DNA from: Kiritimatiellota bacterium
GTDB lineage: Bacteria > Verrucomicrobiota > Kiritimatiellia > JAAZAB01
Assembly (NCBI GenBank): GCA_026398415.1
Contig: JAPLSY010000029.1
Span: 1-64,000 of the forward strand
Reading direction: 5' to 3'
DNA: 64,000 nt
Shown: positions 33,647 to 42,804 of the stretch, in pieces
Layout: each line of letters starts with the position of its first letter
How positions within the stretch are numbered: the stretch's first letter is position 1
Notes under the pieces: generated by a model
The model's input: only the letters and a program-made list of their open reading frames with translations
Told to the model about the DNA's origin: nothing
Database searches by the model: none
Program-made: the position numbers and the translations under genes

Positions 33647-34417
33647 TCACTCCATAAGCCCCGGGAACCCGTTTGCCAGGTAAGGCATGATCGCGGCGAT
33701 GGCGAACAGGAGGATACACTCGATTAGCTCATTGGAAAATCCCAACAGGTCGCCCGTGACGCCGCCGAAGGTGCGTTTCATCCATTGGGCCAGCAAATAG
33801 CCGATGATAAACGTGCACACAAACAATGCCAGTCCGCTGAATTGGATCAGTAATCCGCACAAGACCAGTGCCAAAATTCCGGCGACGATAAAATGCGATA
33901 CACCCGCTTGTTTAACGAACGTTTCCGCTGTGCCGCCTTCGTTGCGGGCATAGGGGAGCGTCACGGCCAGCAGAACCTGGATCAGGCGCGCGAGAATGAA
34001 AGGAACCGGAATCCAAACCCATTGTCCGTATATCGCCAACTGGGCGAGTGCCGCAGACTTCATCAGCAACACGAGAACGATGGCCACGACGCCGAAAGCG
34101 CCGACATGGTGGTCTTTCATGATTTCCAGCCGGCGTTCGCGGGTGGCGGCGCCATAGTAGCCATCCACCGTGTCGCTCAGTCCATCCAAGTGCAGGCCGC
34201 GTGTGATCCATGCGGACACCAACACGCCGGCCACGCCTGCGCCCACGGGCCAGGCCAATACATCGCCCATGAGCCAGGTGACCAGTGTTACCAGCCCGCC
34301 AATGAGCGCGCCCACCAGCGGAAAGTAATACAGGGCATTAGCCATCCGCTCGGCGTCCTTGCCGGGCATGGGCAGGATCGTCAACGTCCGCATGGCGGTA
34401 ATAAAACCACGTAGCAT
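33647..34417 (-). CDS. cobS: adenosylcobinamide-GDP ribazoletransferase CobS
   Basis: CobS is the membrane enzyme that joins alpha-ribazole to adenosylcobinamide-GDP to finish the cobalamin lower loop. The 256-residue protein has the family's HLDGLSDTVDGYYGAATRER (Mg-binding aspartates), MKDHHVGAFG and LARLIQVLLAVTLPYAR, plus several membrane helices. ATG 34417 is chosen with CAGGAA about 9 bases upstream; longer frames start in sequence outside the fold. It follows cobT on the same strand, 50 bases apart. Confidence 0.93.
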   Translation of the reverse strand: MLRGFITAMRTLTILPMPGKDAERMANALYYFPLVGALIGGLVTLVTWLMGDVLAWPVGAGVAGVLVSAWITRGLHLDGLSDTVDGYYGAATRERRLEIMKDHHVGAFGVVAIVLVLLMKSAALAQLAIYGQWVWIPVPFILARLIQVLLAVTLPYARNEGGTAETFVKQAGVSHFIVAGILALVLCGLLIQFSGLALFVCTFIIGYLLAQWMKRTFGGVTGDLLGFSNELIECILLFAIAAIMPYLANGFPGLME

Positions 34418-34435
34418 TGTTATCATTTCCTGTTT

Positions 34436-34465
34436 CTTCAATCCGCAATCAGAAATCAACAATAA
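34436..34465. repeat. W1 word repeat (AATCAGAAATC family)
   Basis: CCGCAATCAGAAATCAAC in the cobS-cobT gap belongs to the same word family as 11.95 kb and 60.9 kb. Confidence 0.5.
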
Positions 34466-34467
34466 AA

Positions 34468-35562
34468 TCAGGCGCCCGGTGCAATGCCGGCCTGCTCGAA
34501 GGTTGCCATTTCGTTATAGATGGCCAGCGCGTCTTCCATGATTTGCATGGCGATTGCCGCGCCTGTGCCCTCGCCCAGGCGCATATCCAGGCTGACGATC
34601 GGACGCAGGCGCTCCTTTTCAAAAAATTTACGGTGCCCCGGTTCGGCGCTCATGTGCGCGAAGAACAAATAATCCTTCACGGCCGGGCACAGGCGCATGG
34701 CGACCAGCGCGCCGGCACTGGAGATGAAACCATCAACCACCACCGGCCGCGCCCGCGCCGCCGCGCCCAGGCATAGACCGCAAATGCCCGCGATTTCCAA
34801 GCCGCCCAAAGCCGCCAGCGTTGCAAGCGGGTCCGTACAGCGTGTCCGGTTGACGGCCATGGCCTGTTCCACGATCTGCCGCTTACGTGCTATGCCCCCG
34901 GCGTCGAGTCCCGTGCCGGGGCCGACCAGGTCGCTCACCGGCAGGTCAAGCAGGACGGATAGGAGCGCCGTTGCCGGAGTCGTGTTGCCGATGCCCATTT
35001 CGCCTGTGGCCATCAGGTTTATGTGGCTGTCCGCGGCCTGGTTGGCGCGTTCGATGCCCACAAGGACTGCGCGCACGACCTCTTCGGCGGTCATCGCCGG
35101 GCCGTGGGCAATATTATCGGCGCCGCGCTTGACGTTCAGGTGGAGCAGGCCCTTCAGTTTGCCCGGGTCCTCCGCCATGCCGATATCAATCACTTCCACC
35201 TCGGCGCCGGCGCGCCGCGCCAGCACGTTGATGGCCGCGCCGCCGTCGATGAAATTTTTCACCATCAGCGTTGTGACCGACGAGGGGTAGGCGCTGACGC
35301 CCTCCGCCACGACCTTGTGGTCCCCGACAAATACAAGCACACGCTTGCCTTCAATTTTCGGCTGGGCCTGCTGGAGCACGGCCACCAGGCGCGCCGCGAG
35401 CTCTTCCAGGTAGCCCAGACTGCGCCGTGGCTTAGTCAGGGAATCCAGCCGCTGGTAAGCTTTTTCGATCCAAGCCGGCGAGACCGGCCGGATCATCCGA
35501 AGCGTTCGGTCGTATAATTCGTGGGGTTTCAGGGAGTTATCCTCAATAGATCGTTCAAACAC
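34468..35562 (-). CDS. cobT: nicotinate-nucleotide-dimethylbenzimidazole phosphoribosyltransferase CobT
   Basis: CobT makes alpha-ribazole phosphate, the precursor used by CobS. Visible hallmarks include LTKPRRSLGYLEELA, VFVGDHKVVAEGVSAYP, GGAAINVLAR, GEMGIGNTTPATAL, VVVDGFISSAGA and MRLGEGTGAAIAM with the catalytic-base Glu. The given GTG start gives 364 residues; ATG 35496, 22 codons inside, is closer to the usual 350 and is also possible. No cobalamin riboswitch is visible upstream (35563-35678). Confidence 0.93.
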   Translation of the reverse strand: MFERSIEDNSLKPHELYDRTLRMIRPVSPAWIEKAYQRLDSLTKPRRSLGYLEELAARLVAVLQQAQPKIEGKRVLVFVGDHKVVAEGVSAYPSSVTTLMVKNFIDGGAAINVLARRAGAEVEVIDIGMAEDPGKLKGLLHLNVKRGADNIAHGPAMTAEEVVRAVLVGIERANQAADSHINLMATGEMGIGNTTPATALLSVLLDLPVSDLVGPGTGLDAGGIARKRQIVEQAMAVNRTRCTDPLATLAALGGLEIAGICGLCLGAAARARPVVVDGFISSAGALVAMRLCPAVKDYLFFAHMSAEPGHRKFFEKERLRPIVSLDMRLGEGTGAAIAMQIMEDALAIYNEMATFEQAGIAPGA

Positions 35563-35678
35563 CGCAAGGTTTCAACATACACGTTTGGCCTATTCATCAA
35601 ACAATCAGTATTGTCCATGACCATGCCGTTAGGCAATATAAAACAAGCGCCACGATATGGGCGTTTTGAGGCTTGGAT

Positions 35679-38144
35679 TTAATACTGCCCGGCATTCAGG
35701 CCGGCGGAAACGGGCGTGTAGAAGGCGTTACGGACGATTTGGTAACCGGCATCGTTGGGGTGGTTAGCGGAGGGCTGATCCATCAACTTGGATTCCCAGC
35801 CGGGAACGGCGGTAATGGCCTCGAACACCCGGGCTACGGGAATGTTGAAATCGGCGGCGATGGCGTAAATGCGCGGGTTGAAGGCCACGATCCTCTCCAT
35901 CTGGGCGCTACGGTTGTAGTATCCGTTTGAAATTACCGGGGGGATGGTGGCGATGATCACGGGGATGCCGCGGCCCAGGGCAATCCTGATCATGTTGCTC
36001 AGGTTTTCCTCGATTTCATCGAATGGGACGTTATCCACGTGGTCGTTGGTGCCTTCCATGAGCAGAACGAGATTGGGATTGGTTGCGTCTAATGCCTGGG
36101 CAAACCGTTCAAATCCCTCGTAAGTGTTTTCACCACCATGGCCCTGGTTGATGGAACTAAAATAGCCGTCGTAATACTGTTTTAATTCAGTCTCCAGAAG
36201 TTTCGGGTAGCCGGTGTTGGGGCCGTCGCTGCTGCTGCCGCCGCCATAAGTAATGCTGTCACCGAAAGCCATGAACACCAGGTCTTCACGCCAGAGCGAC
36301 TTGACCGCCGCCCAGTTTGTGCCGCCGAAAGTCGCGTTGAAGGGCGAATATCCGCTGTCGGAGGGCAGGATGGCCCAATCGGAAATCGAATCGGCATACA
36401 CCATCAAATCCGCGCGTCCGTCGCCGTCGTAATCGCCCGGCACAGGCTTGTAGGCGGCGCCGCCCCAGGTGACGAAAACCGGATCCATGTAACCACTGCT
36501 GGAAAACAGGGCCTGCCACTCGCCGGTAAGCATATTATAAACACAGAGGTCTGCGCGGCCGTCGTTGTCGAAATCGGCAGGTATCGCCTGGCACCCCGGG
36601 CCACCCCAGATCCCGGAAGCGATCAGGTGGTCGCTTCCGGAAAACGAAATCTGCCACTCGCCCGTTGACTCCTGGTAAAGACACGGGTCGGCGATATCGT
36701 CGTCATCATAATCCGCCGGTACGGGCACGAATCCCGGTCCGCCCCATTGTGTGGTCACGGCCTGGCCGCTGTCCGAAAACAAGATTCCCCAGGTGCCCGA
36801 TGCTTTTTCATAATAAGCCAGATCCGTTATCCCGTCGCCATCGTAATCGGCCGGGACCGGGCTGATGTCGGTCGTTGGGCCGGCGTCGGCAATGCCAAAA
36901 TTGGTGGATACCGGCAAATTGGCGCTGCCCGACAGAAGCATCCACCACGTGCCTGTTTTGTTCATGACGGCTATGTCGGTTTTACCATCGCCATCGTAAT
37001 CGCCCGGCGCCGGCCGGCGGCCGACACTTCCCATAATCGGCTGTATTCCGGATTCGGAGTTCCGGCTTGAAAACAGGACCGTCCAGTTGCCGTTGGATTC
37101 ATCGTAAATGGCCAGATCGGATTTGCCGTCGCCATCATAATCATTGATGCGGTGTATGGCCGGATTAGGCAGGATGTATTGGGCCGTGTCGAGGGTCTGC
37201 CAGGCGATCAGGTCGGCTGAACCTTTCCATTCCACCGTCACGGTAAAATTGGAAACCGTTACCAGACAGTAGCCATTGGTATAACCGATGTGCCGGACGT
37301 TGGCCGCCATGCTTTCTTCGCCGAAGTCCGCGCCGTAGACCCCGCTCCAGCTATAACCTGGCGCACCGCCGGAACCGACCACCAGTTGCCGGAACGAAAG
37401 GCCGTTTGGCGCGGTCACGATGGCGTGATCGTAAAAATGGTCATGCCCGCAGAAATAGAGCCGGCCGCCGGCATCGGTCAGGCTGTTGATAAACGCGTCG
37501 CGGGCCGTGCGGTTCTCGGCCAGGCAGGAGGAATGCATTACCTGCACTGCCGGTTCATGGCCGAACGTGAACACATGCGTCTTGGTATTGAGCGCCAGTT
37601 GATTGGTCAGCCACGCCTGGTTGACGGTGTGCGCGGTGCAATACTGATCCAGGGCGGCGAAGAATGCGTTTTTATGCGTGAAGCTGTAGGTCAAGCCCAC
37701 TTCGCCGGTTGGTCCATTGCGGGGTGTGTTGGTGAAGGCGGTCAGGAAGGCGGTGCCCAAGGCGTTGTCACCATAACTATCATGGTTGCCGCGCACGGGA
37801 TAAACCGGGATTCCGGCTTGATAAACCGGCGCCATGGCGTTGGTCCACAGGGCAAACTGCGCGGCCATGTTGGTGCTGCTTGAGGATGCCGGATCGCCGT
37901 AAATCAGGTCGCCGGCAATGAGCACCAGTTCAGGGCAATCGTTGCTGATGGCCTTGGCCATGGCTGCCAGGACCGGTGTATTGACCCACCGGTTAGCGGG
38001 GGTATTCAGGCCGTCGCCGCGGGTGTCGCCGACGACGGCAAAGCGCCATACACTCGCCACGGCCGGGCTGGCCAGTAAAAAGAGGCACAAAGGCATCCAG
38101 CTTGAAGCGCGGAGATAACGGCAAAATATTGGCATTGCATTCAT
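35679..38144 (-). CDS. secreted metallophosphoesterase + FG-GAP + SGNH hydrolase fusion
   Basis: From ATG 38144 the 821-residue protein begins with a signal peptide (PLCLFLLASPAVAS) and has three parts. First, about 30-330, a calcineurin-like metallophosphoesterase with GDTRGD, AGDLIYGD, RGNHDSYG, FGHEP and CGHDHFYDH, all metal ligands present. Second, about 335-620, six FG-GAP/VCBS repeats with DYDGDG loops (one is DYDDDD). Third, an SGNH/GDSL esterase with FGDSITYG, GHGGENTYEG, EGTNDH and an NHPNDAG block, giving Ser, Gly, Asn and His. It could remove phosphate and acyl or acetyl groups from an extracellular polymer. The upstream ATG at 38207 is not needed for a good signal peptide. Confidence 0.88.
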   Translation of the reverse strand: MNAMPIFCRYLRASSWMPLCLFLLASPAVASVWRFAVVGDTRGDGLNTPANRWVNTPVLAAMAKAISNDCPELVLIAGDLIYGDPASSSSTNMAAQFALWTNAMAPVYQAGIPVYPVRGNHDSYGDNALGTAFLTAFTNTPRNGPTGEVGLTYSFTHKNAFFAALDQYCTAHTVNQAWLTNQLALNTKTHVFTFGHEPAVQVMHSSCLAENRTARDAFINSLTDAGGRLYFCGHDHFYDHAIVTAPNGLSFRQLVVGSGGAPGYSWSGVYGADFGEESMAANVRHIGYTNGYCLVTVSNFTVTVEWKGSADLIAWQTLDTAQYILPNPAIHRINDYDGDGKSDLAIYDESNGNWTVLFSSRNSESGIQPIMGSVGRRPAPGDYDGDGKTDIAVMNKTGTWWMLLSGSANLPVSTNFGIADAGPTTDISPVPADYDGDGITDLAYYEKASGTWGILFSDSGQAVTTQWGGPGFVPVPADYDDDDIADPCLYQESTGEWQISFSGSDHLIASGIWGGPGCQAIPADFDNDGRADLCVYNMLTGEWQALFSSSGYMDPVFVTWGGAAYKPVPGDYDGDGRADLMVYADSISDWAILPSDSGYSPFNATFGGTNWAAVKSLWREDLVFMAFGDSITYGGGSSSDGPNTGYPKLLETELKQYYDGYFSSINQGHGGENTYEGFERFAQALDATNPNLVLLMEGTNDHVDNVPFDEIEENLSNMIRIALGRGIPVIIATIPPVISNGYYNRSAQMERIVAFNPRIYAIAADFNIPVARVFEAITAVPGWESKLMDQPSANHPNDAGYQIVRNAFYTPVSAGLNAGQY

Positions 38145-38341
38145 AGCATACGCCCAATCAACACACTCAATTATCAGTATTATTAATATTTTCGGCACAA
38201 ATGTCAAGTGCCTCCCAACCCCGGGAAGCCGTGCGGATCAACGCACGGATCGGCTCCTATTTTCCTGTTGCCAAAAATCTGACATGCCTGTATAGGGATG
38301 GACGCAACAATTGCCAATGATTAATTGATCGAGGAGCTGCG

Positions 38342-40600
38342 ATGCTGTCGCCAGTTGAAATCAAACATGCCAAGCGGTGGATGATCCTTGCAGAAATCCC
38401 AGCCGGGTTCTCCTGGGCCGGCATCGGTCTGACATACCTGACCGGTTTTTTCCTGACGTTGAAAGCCAGCACCTTCCAAATCGGCTTGCTTAGCGCCATT
38501 CCCGCACTTTGCGGCTTGGCTACGGTCTTCAGCAGTTATCTGTTATGGTATTGGAAGGGTCGGAAATGTGCGGTCGTAATTCTGATGTCCCTGTTTTATC
38601 TCGGCCATGCGTTTCTGGGCTGCATCCCTTTTCTCTTCCACGCCTTTCCGTTATCCCTGCAAGTTCAATTGGGATTGGCGGTGCTAACCGGCGCGTATAT
38701 CCTGATTAAACTCCAGGAAGTCTTGTGGTATTCCTGGGCTTCGGAAATCATACCGGATGGTCAGCGCGGCACCTTCTTTGGCCGTCTGGCGATTACGGCG
38801 ACATTCATTGCCATGCCGGCCAGTTTCCTGATCGGAAAATTTCTGGATCACCGCAACGATCTGCTCGGCTTCCTGGTCATATTCGGGGTGTGCGGGACGA
38901 TAGGCGCCCTGGCGGGAGCGGCCTATGGTAAAATTCCGGATGTGCTCAACGCCGATAAGCCCCTGCGGCCTTCCATGCTTAGACCACTTCGCGTTCCCTT
39001 GCGCGACCGGCATTTCCGGCAATTTCTGCTCTTTGTGTTGTTTAGCACCTTGGCCGGCGGTATCTGCGGTCCCTTCACCAACGTATTCATGATCCAACTT
39101 CTGCGTATTCCCTATACCTATATCGCGCTGTTCGGGATCCTGTCTTCGCTGGCTTTTATTCTCTTTGTCATGGTCTGGGGTTATCTGGTAGATAAATACG
39201 GCAGTCGGCCCATTTTGCTATTGAGTTCCGTTCCCATCATCTTGCTCAATATCCTGTGGATATTCAATACGCCGGACCGCTATTGGCTGATCCCGATCAT
39301 CTTTTTTTTCTCCGGCATTACCACGGCCGGTGTCGGCGTGGCCTTGCCCAACATATTAATGGGTGTATCGACGGGTCAATCCAGCGCGGGTTATACCACC
39401 ATCTACCAGATCGTATTCGGCCTGACCGGCTTTGTGGCGCCCCTGCTGGGTAGTGTCGTGATTAACGTGTTCAGCCGCTTATCCCTGGTGGTCCTGGGCT
39501 TTCCGATTCTGCCATACCATGTCTTGTTCGGGTTGGCCGGTCTCATGGCCATCCTGCCGCTGTTTTTCATCGTCCGGCTTTATGAACCCCAGGGTAAAAC
39601 GGCCTTGTTTATTCTACGGAATATGGTGGTCGTCAATCCCTTACGGTTGGCGGTTAATCTCATGGCCTATCATCGGAGCTCCGGCCAGAAGGAGCGTTTG
39701 AGCGCCACGATCGGCTTGGGCAATACGGGCAGTCCGATGGTGGTCAGCGAACTGATAAATACCCTGGATGATCCACTTTACTTTGTTCGGCGTGAAGCCG
39801 CCCTGGCCCTGGGGCGCATCAAGGATCAGGATGCGGTATTGCCTTTGATTGCCAAGCTGGGCGATGAATTTGCCAATATCCAGTACGAAGCCGCCTGGGC
39901 GCTGGGACAGATTCGGGATGATCAAAGCATTCCACCTCTGCTGGAATGTTTCAAGAGCCCCGATCCCAAGTTGCGCGGTTATGCGGCGATGGCGCTCGGT
40001 GAAATCGGCACATCCGTGGCGATCGAGCCTTTAATCAACCGGCTTGAAAGCAGTCAGGATGTTTTTGAAACCACCTGTGTTGCCAATGCCTTGAGTCAAC
40101 TGGGCTACAAGCAGGCCCTGTGGAAAACCCTGGAGAAACTGGTAGCCAGCGATCAGCCGGTTGTCCGGCGGCAACTGTCCGTTTCGTTGGGGGATCTCCT
40201 GGGCAAACAGGGTCAGTTCTATCGGATCCTGACCTTGGAAGAGAAAGTGTATGGTGATGAAGTCGTCCGGATCATCGGCGGGATGAATCGCCTGCTTACG
40301 CGTCACTGGCGCTCCAAATTGGGCGATGATCTGGTGGCCCAGGTTCAGGACGGCTTAAAACGGATCCAAGCGTTATATGGTGAAAAGCAATATGTGGAAG
40401 CATTGCGCCAAGTGGTTGCGGTTTGCGACCTGTTATTCGGGCGGGAATATCATCGCTATAATGATTTTCAGGCAGTCGGCCGTAAATTCCTGCATGAATT
40501 GATGAGCCAGAACGAAGCCCTGGGTAATCGCGTCTACTGGGAGGAATGCCTGCTGTCAATATATGGGCTTTCCCTGATTTTTGCCGCCACGCGGCCCTGA
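38342..40600 (+). CDS. MFS transporter with C-terminal HEAT-repeat domain
   Basis: The 752-residue protein has about 12 membrane helices in residues 1-425 (from FSWAGIGLTYLTGFFLTLKA to LFGLAGLMAILPLFFIV), as in major facilitator transporters. About six helical HEAT-like repeats follow (about 450-610), for example LDDPLYFVRREAALALGRIK and CFKSPDPKLRGYAAMALGEI, spaced about 30 residues. A final region (about 610-752) has no family I recognise. The fusion suggests that a cytoplasmic scaffold controls or recruits partners to transport. The substrate is unknown. It converges with the helicase gene. Confidence 0.82.
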   Translation: MLSPVEIKHAKRWMILAEIPAGFSWAGIGLTYLTGFFLTLKASTFQIGLLSAIPALCGLATVFSSYLLWYWKGRKCAVVILMSLFYLGHAFLGCIPFLFHAFPLSLQVQLGLAVLTGAYILIKLQEVLWYSWASEIIPDGQRGTFFGRLAITATFIAMPASFLIGKFLDHRNDLLGFLVIFGVCGTIGALAGAAYGKIPDVLNADKPLRPSMLRPLRVPLRDRHFRQFLLFVLFSTLAGGICGPFTNVFMIQLLRIPYTYIALFGILSSLAFILFVMVWGYLVDKYGSRPILLLSSVPIILLNILWIFNTPDRYWLIPIIFFFSGITTAGVGVALPNILMGVSTGQSSAGYTTIYQIVFGLTGFVAPLLGSVVINVFSRLSLVVLGFPILPYHVLFGLAGLMAILPLFFIVRLYEPQGKTALFILRNMVVVNPLRLAVNLMAYHRSSGQKERLSATIGLGNTGSPMVVSELINTLDDPLYFVRREAALALGRIKDQDAVLPLIAKLGDEFANIQYEAAWALGQIRDDQSIPPLLECFKSPDPKLRGYAAMALGEIGTSVAIEPLINRLESSQDVFETTCVANALSQLGYKQALWKTLEKLVASDQPVVRRQLSVSLGDLLGKQGQFYRILTLEEKVYGDEVVRIIGGMNRLLTRHWRSKLGDDLVAQVQDGLKRIQALYGEKQYVEALRQVVAVCDLLFGREYHRYNDFQAVGRKFLHELMSQNEALGNRVYWEECLLSIYGLSLIFAATRP

Positions 40601-40612
40601 CGTGGGCTAACC

Positions 40613-42562
40613 CTACAAGAATCCGATCTGTTCCTGGCGGAGGCAGTCGGGGGGGATTTCCGTGATGAAGCGCGAGGGCGAATAAAGTTGGGCGCCGCCG
40701 TCGGGGGCGCGGCGCACGGCCGGCACACACAGGAACAACTCGTCCTTGGCGCGGGTCACGGCCACGTAAAACAGACGCCGCTCCTCCTCGTCGTCGCCGG
40801 ATTCGGTCATGGCGCGGTTGGATGGGAACATACCGTCGGCCGCCCAGAGCACGAACACCACGTTCCATTCCAGGCCCTTGGCCTGGTGCACGGTGCTCAG
40901 GCGCAGGCTGTCCTTGGCGATCCCATCCATGCGGTCGGTTTCGGCATCCAGGTTGGTAACCAGCGCCACCTCGTTCAGGAATTCCTCGGTGGATTCGAAG
41001 TCCGATATGAAATTCATCACTTCCTGCAAATCCTCCATGCGCCGCTCGTAATCATCGAAGGTATCGAGCGCATACTGGTCGTAAAATGCCTTGTTAAACT
41101 GGAACACAATTTCGGCCGGATCTTCCTTCAATTCAGTTTCGTATTTTTCGAGGATCGGCACGATGGCTTGCCATAAGACTTGGGCGGCTGCCGGTAAATG
41201 GTCGTGCAGGACCTGGCGCTGGGCGGCGTCACGGGTATCGAAACGGCCGCCCAGTGTGCGCCAGATTTTTTCGGCCGTTTTGCCGCCCACCCCCGGCAGG
41301 AGCGACATCAGGCGCGCAAACGCCAGTTCGTCGCCGGGATTGTGCAGGATGCGCAGGAGGCTGCAGACATCCTTGATGTGGGCCTGCTCGAAGAACCGCA
41401 TGCCGGAGGTCACCGTGTAGGGGATGCGTTCGCGGGCCAGCTCCATCTGCAGTTCCATGGCGTGGTAATGGGCGCGATAAAGCACGACCATGTCGCGCCA
41501 GGCGTGGCCCTCGCGCCGCAGGCGCTGAACCTGCTCAACCACGTAGCGCGCCTGGTGACCGCCATCGCGCAGGATGGCCAGAACGGGTTTGTGATGCGCT
41601 GGGCGGGTTGCGCGCAAAACTTTCTGGAACTGGCGCGGATTGCCGGCGATACAGTGGTTGGCCACCAGGAGAATTTCGGGCACACTGCGATAATTGGTTT
41701 CCAGCTTGAACGTGTGCGCGTCCGGATAGCGCTCGGGGAAGGTCATGATGTTGCGGTAGTCCGCGCCGCGCCAGGCATAAATGCTCTGGAAATCGTCGCC
41801 TACCACCAGCAGGTTGCGATTGCGCTTGGCGATCAGGTCCACCCAGTCGGCCTGGATCGGATTGGTGTCCTGGTATTCATCAACCAGCACATAGAGGAAC
41901 TGCTCCTGGTAGCGCGCCAGCACCTCGGCGTGCTCCTGGAAGAGCCGCAGGCCGTTGATGAGCAGGTCGTCGAAATCCATGGCGTTCTGGGCGCGTTTTT
42001 TTTTCTGGTACAACTCCAGCACGCGCAGGATCTCGTCGGGGTCCACGGGGTGAGTTTCAAAGCGCTGTTCCACGGCCGCGCGCACGGCTTGGCGCCGGTT
42101 GATTGCCCCGCTCAGGAGCGACAGGACCACTTCCGGCTTGGGAAATTCCTTGCCTTTCAGCTTCAATTCGGAGAGACACGCCTTGATCAAAGTGATGGAA
42201 TCGTCGTGATCCAGAATGGTGAAATCGAGACCGTATTGCAGGAAATGAGCGTGCCGGCGCAGGATGCGGTTGGCCATGTGGTGGAACGTGCCGCCCCACA
42301 GTCCGCCGACGCTTCCGCCCACCAGGGCCTGGGCGCGTTCGAGCATTTCGCGCGCGGCGCGATTGGTGAAGGTCAGCAACAAGATGCGCCTAGCATCTAT
42401 GCCCTTTTGCACGAGGTAAGCCACGCGGTAGACCAGCGTGCGGGTCTTGCCCGTGCCCGCGGCGGCCAGCACGAAGAGCGGCCCATCCGGGGCCGTTACC
42501 GTCGCCAGTTGCTCGGCGTTCAGGGATTTTTCGAAGTTGATCGGAGCGGACGTAATTTCCAC
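40613..42562 (-). CDS. UvrD/PcrA-like superfamily 1A DNA helicase
   Basis: The 649-residue enzyme has Q-motif LNAEQLATV, Walker A AAAGTGKT, VDEYQDTN (motif II), GDDFQSIYAWRGA (III), NYRSVPEIL (IV), STVHQAKGLEW (V) and VAVTRAKDELFL (VI). It should unwind DNA in repair or replication restart. It is about 80-100 residues shorter at its C-terminus than most UvrD/PcrA, lacking the tail that binds RNA polymerase in PcrA. It stands alone; the next gene on that strand is YihY. Confidence 0.93.
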   Translation of the reverse strand: MEITSAPINFEKSLNAEQLATVTAPDGPLFVLAAAGTGKTRTLVYRVAYLVQKGIDARRILLLTFTNRAAREMLERAQALVGGSVGGLWGGTFHHMANRILRRHAHFLQYGLDFTILDHDDSITLIKACLSELKLKGKEFPKPEVVLSLLSGAINRRQAVRAAVEQRFETHPVDPDEILRVLELYQKKKRAQNAMDFDDLLINGLRLFQEHAEVLARYQEQFLYVLVDEYQDTNPIQADWVDLIAKRNRNLLVVGDDFQSIYAWRGADYRNIMTFPERYPDAHTFKLETNYRSVPEILLVANHCIAGNPRQFQKVLRATRPAHHKPVLAILRDGGHQARYVVEQVQRLRREGHAWRDMVVLYRAHYHAMELQMELARERIPYTVTSGMRFFEQAHIKDVCSLLRILHNPGDELAFARLMSLLPGVGGKTAEKIWRTLGGRFDTRDAAQRQVLHDHLPAAAQVLWQAIVPILEKYETELKEDPAEIVFQFNKAFYDQYALDTFDDYERRMEDLQEVMNFISDFESTEEFLNEVALVTNLDAETDRMDGIAKDSLRLSTVHQAKGLEWNVVFVLWAADGMFPSNRAMTESGDDEEERRLFYVAVTRAKDELFLCVPAVRRAPDGGAQLYSPSRFITEIPPDCLRQEQIGFL

Positions 42563-42598
42563 ATGATTTCCTTAAGATGATGCATAAGAACGGAGATG

Positions 42599-42780
42599 TT
42601 TTTGACATGATTAACAGGATTGACTGGATTTGAATTAGGACAGAATAACGAAATTGAAAGCCGTTGTGAAATTGGCACCAAGTCATGCTCAACGCTAATT
42701 TCAAAACACCCATTCCGCTATCGCGGATTATTAATGTGCTTGATCCACATCCTGTTAATCCTGTAAATCCTGTCAACTAT
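42599..42780. repeat. foldback element with W3 ends (182 bp)
   Basis: TTGACATGATTAACAGGATT starts the left end and its near-complement ATCCTGTTAATCCTGTAAAT the right end; about 22 of 28 bases pair over the longest match. The inside has no ORF. It occupies the gap between the helicase and the YihY gene. Confidence 0.55.
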
Positions 42781-42804
42781 TCTTAAAGTTGTGTATTGAC
42801 CACC

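Noticed and set aside
35563..35678. Cobalamin riboswitch upstream of cobT
   Set aside because: I looked for the conserved B12-box and the stem-loop core on the minus strand and saw neither.
38229..38248. Hairpin CCGTGCG/CGCACGG upstream of the MFS gene
   Set aside because: The stem is real, but there is no T-run and no nearby gene end on the right strand, so I did not call it a terminator.
40601..40616. Half of the island box between the MFS and helicase stops
   Set aside because: CGTGGGCTAACCCTAC pairs poorly, has no octamer and lies between two converging stop codons, so it cannot drive a gene.
40688..42580. Long plus-strand frames opposite the helicase
   Set aside because: They are antisense to all seven helicase motifs and contain repetitive His/Gly/Ala composition only.
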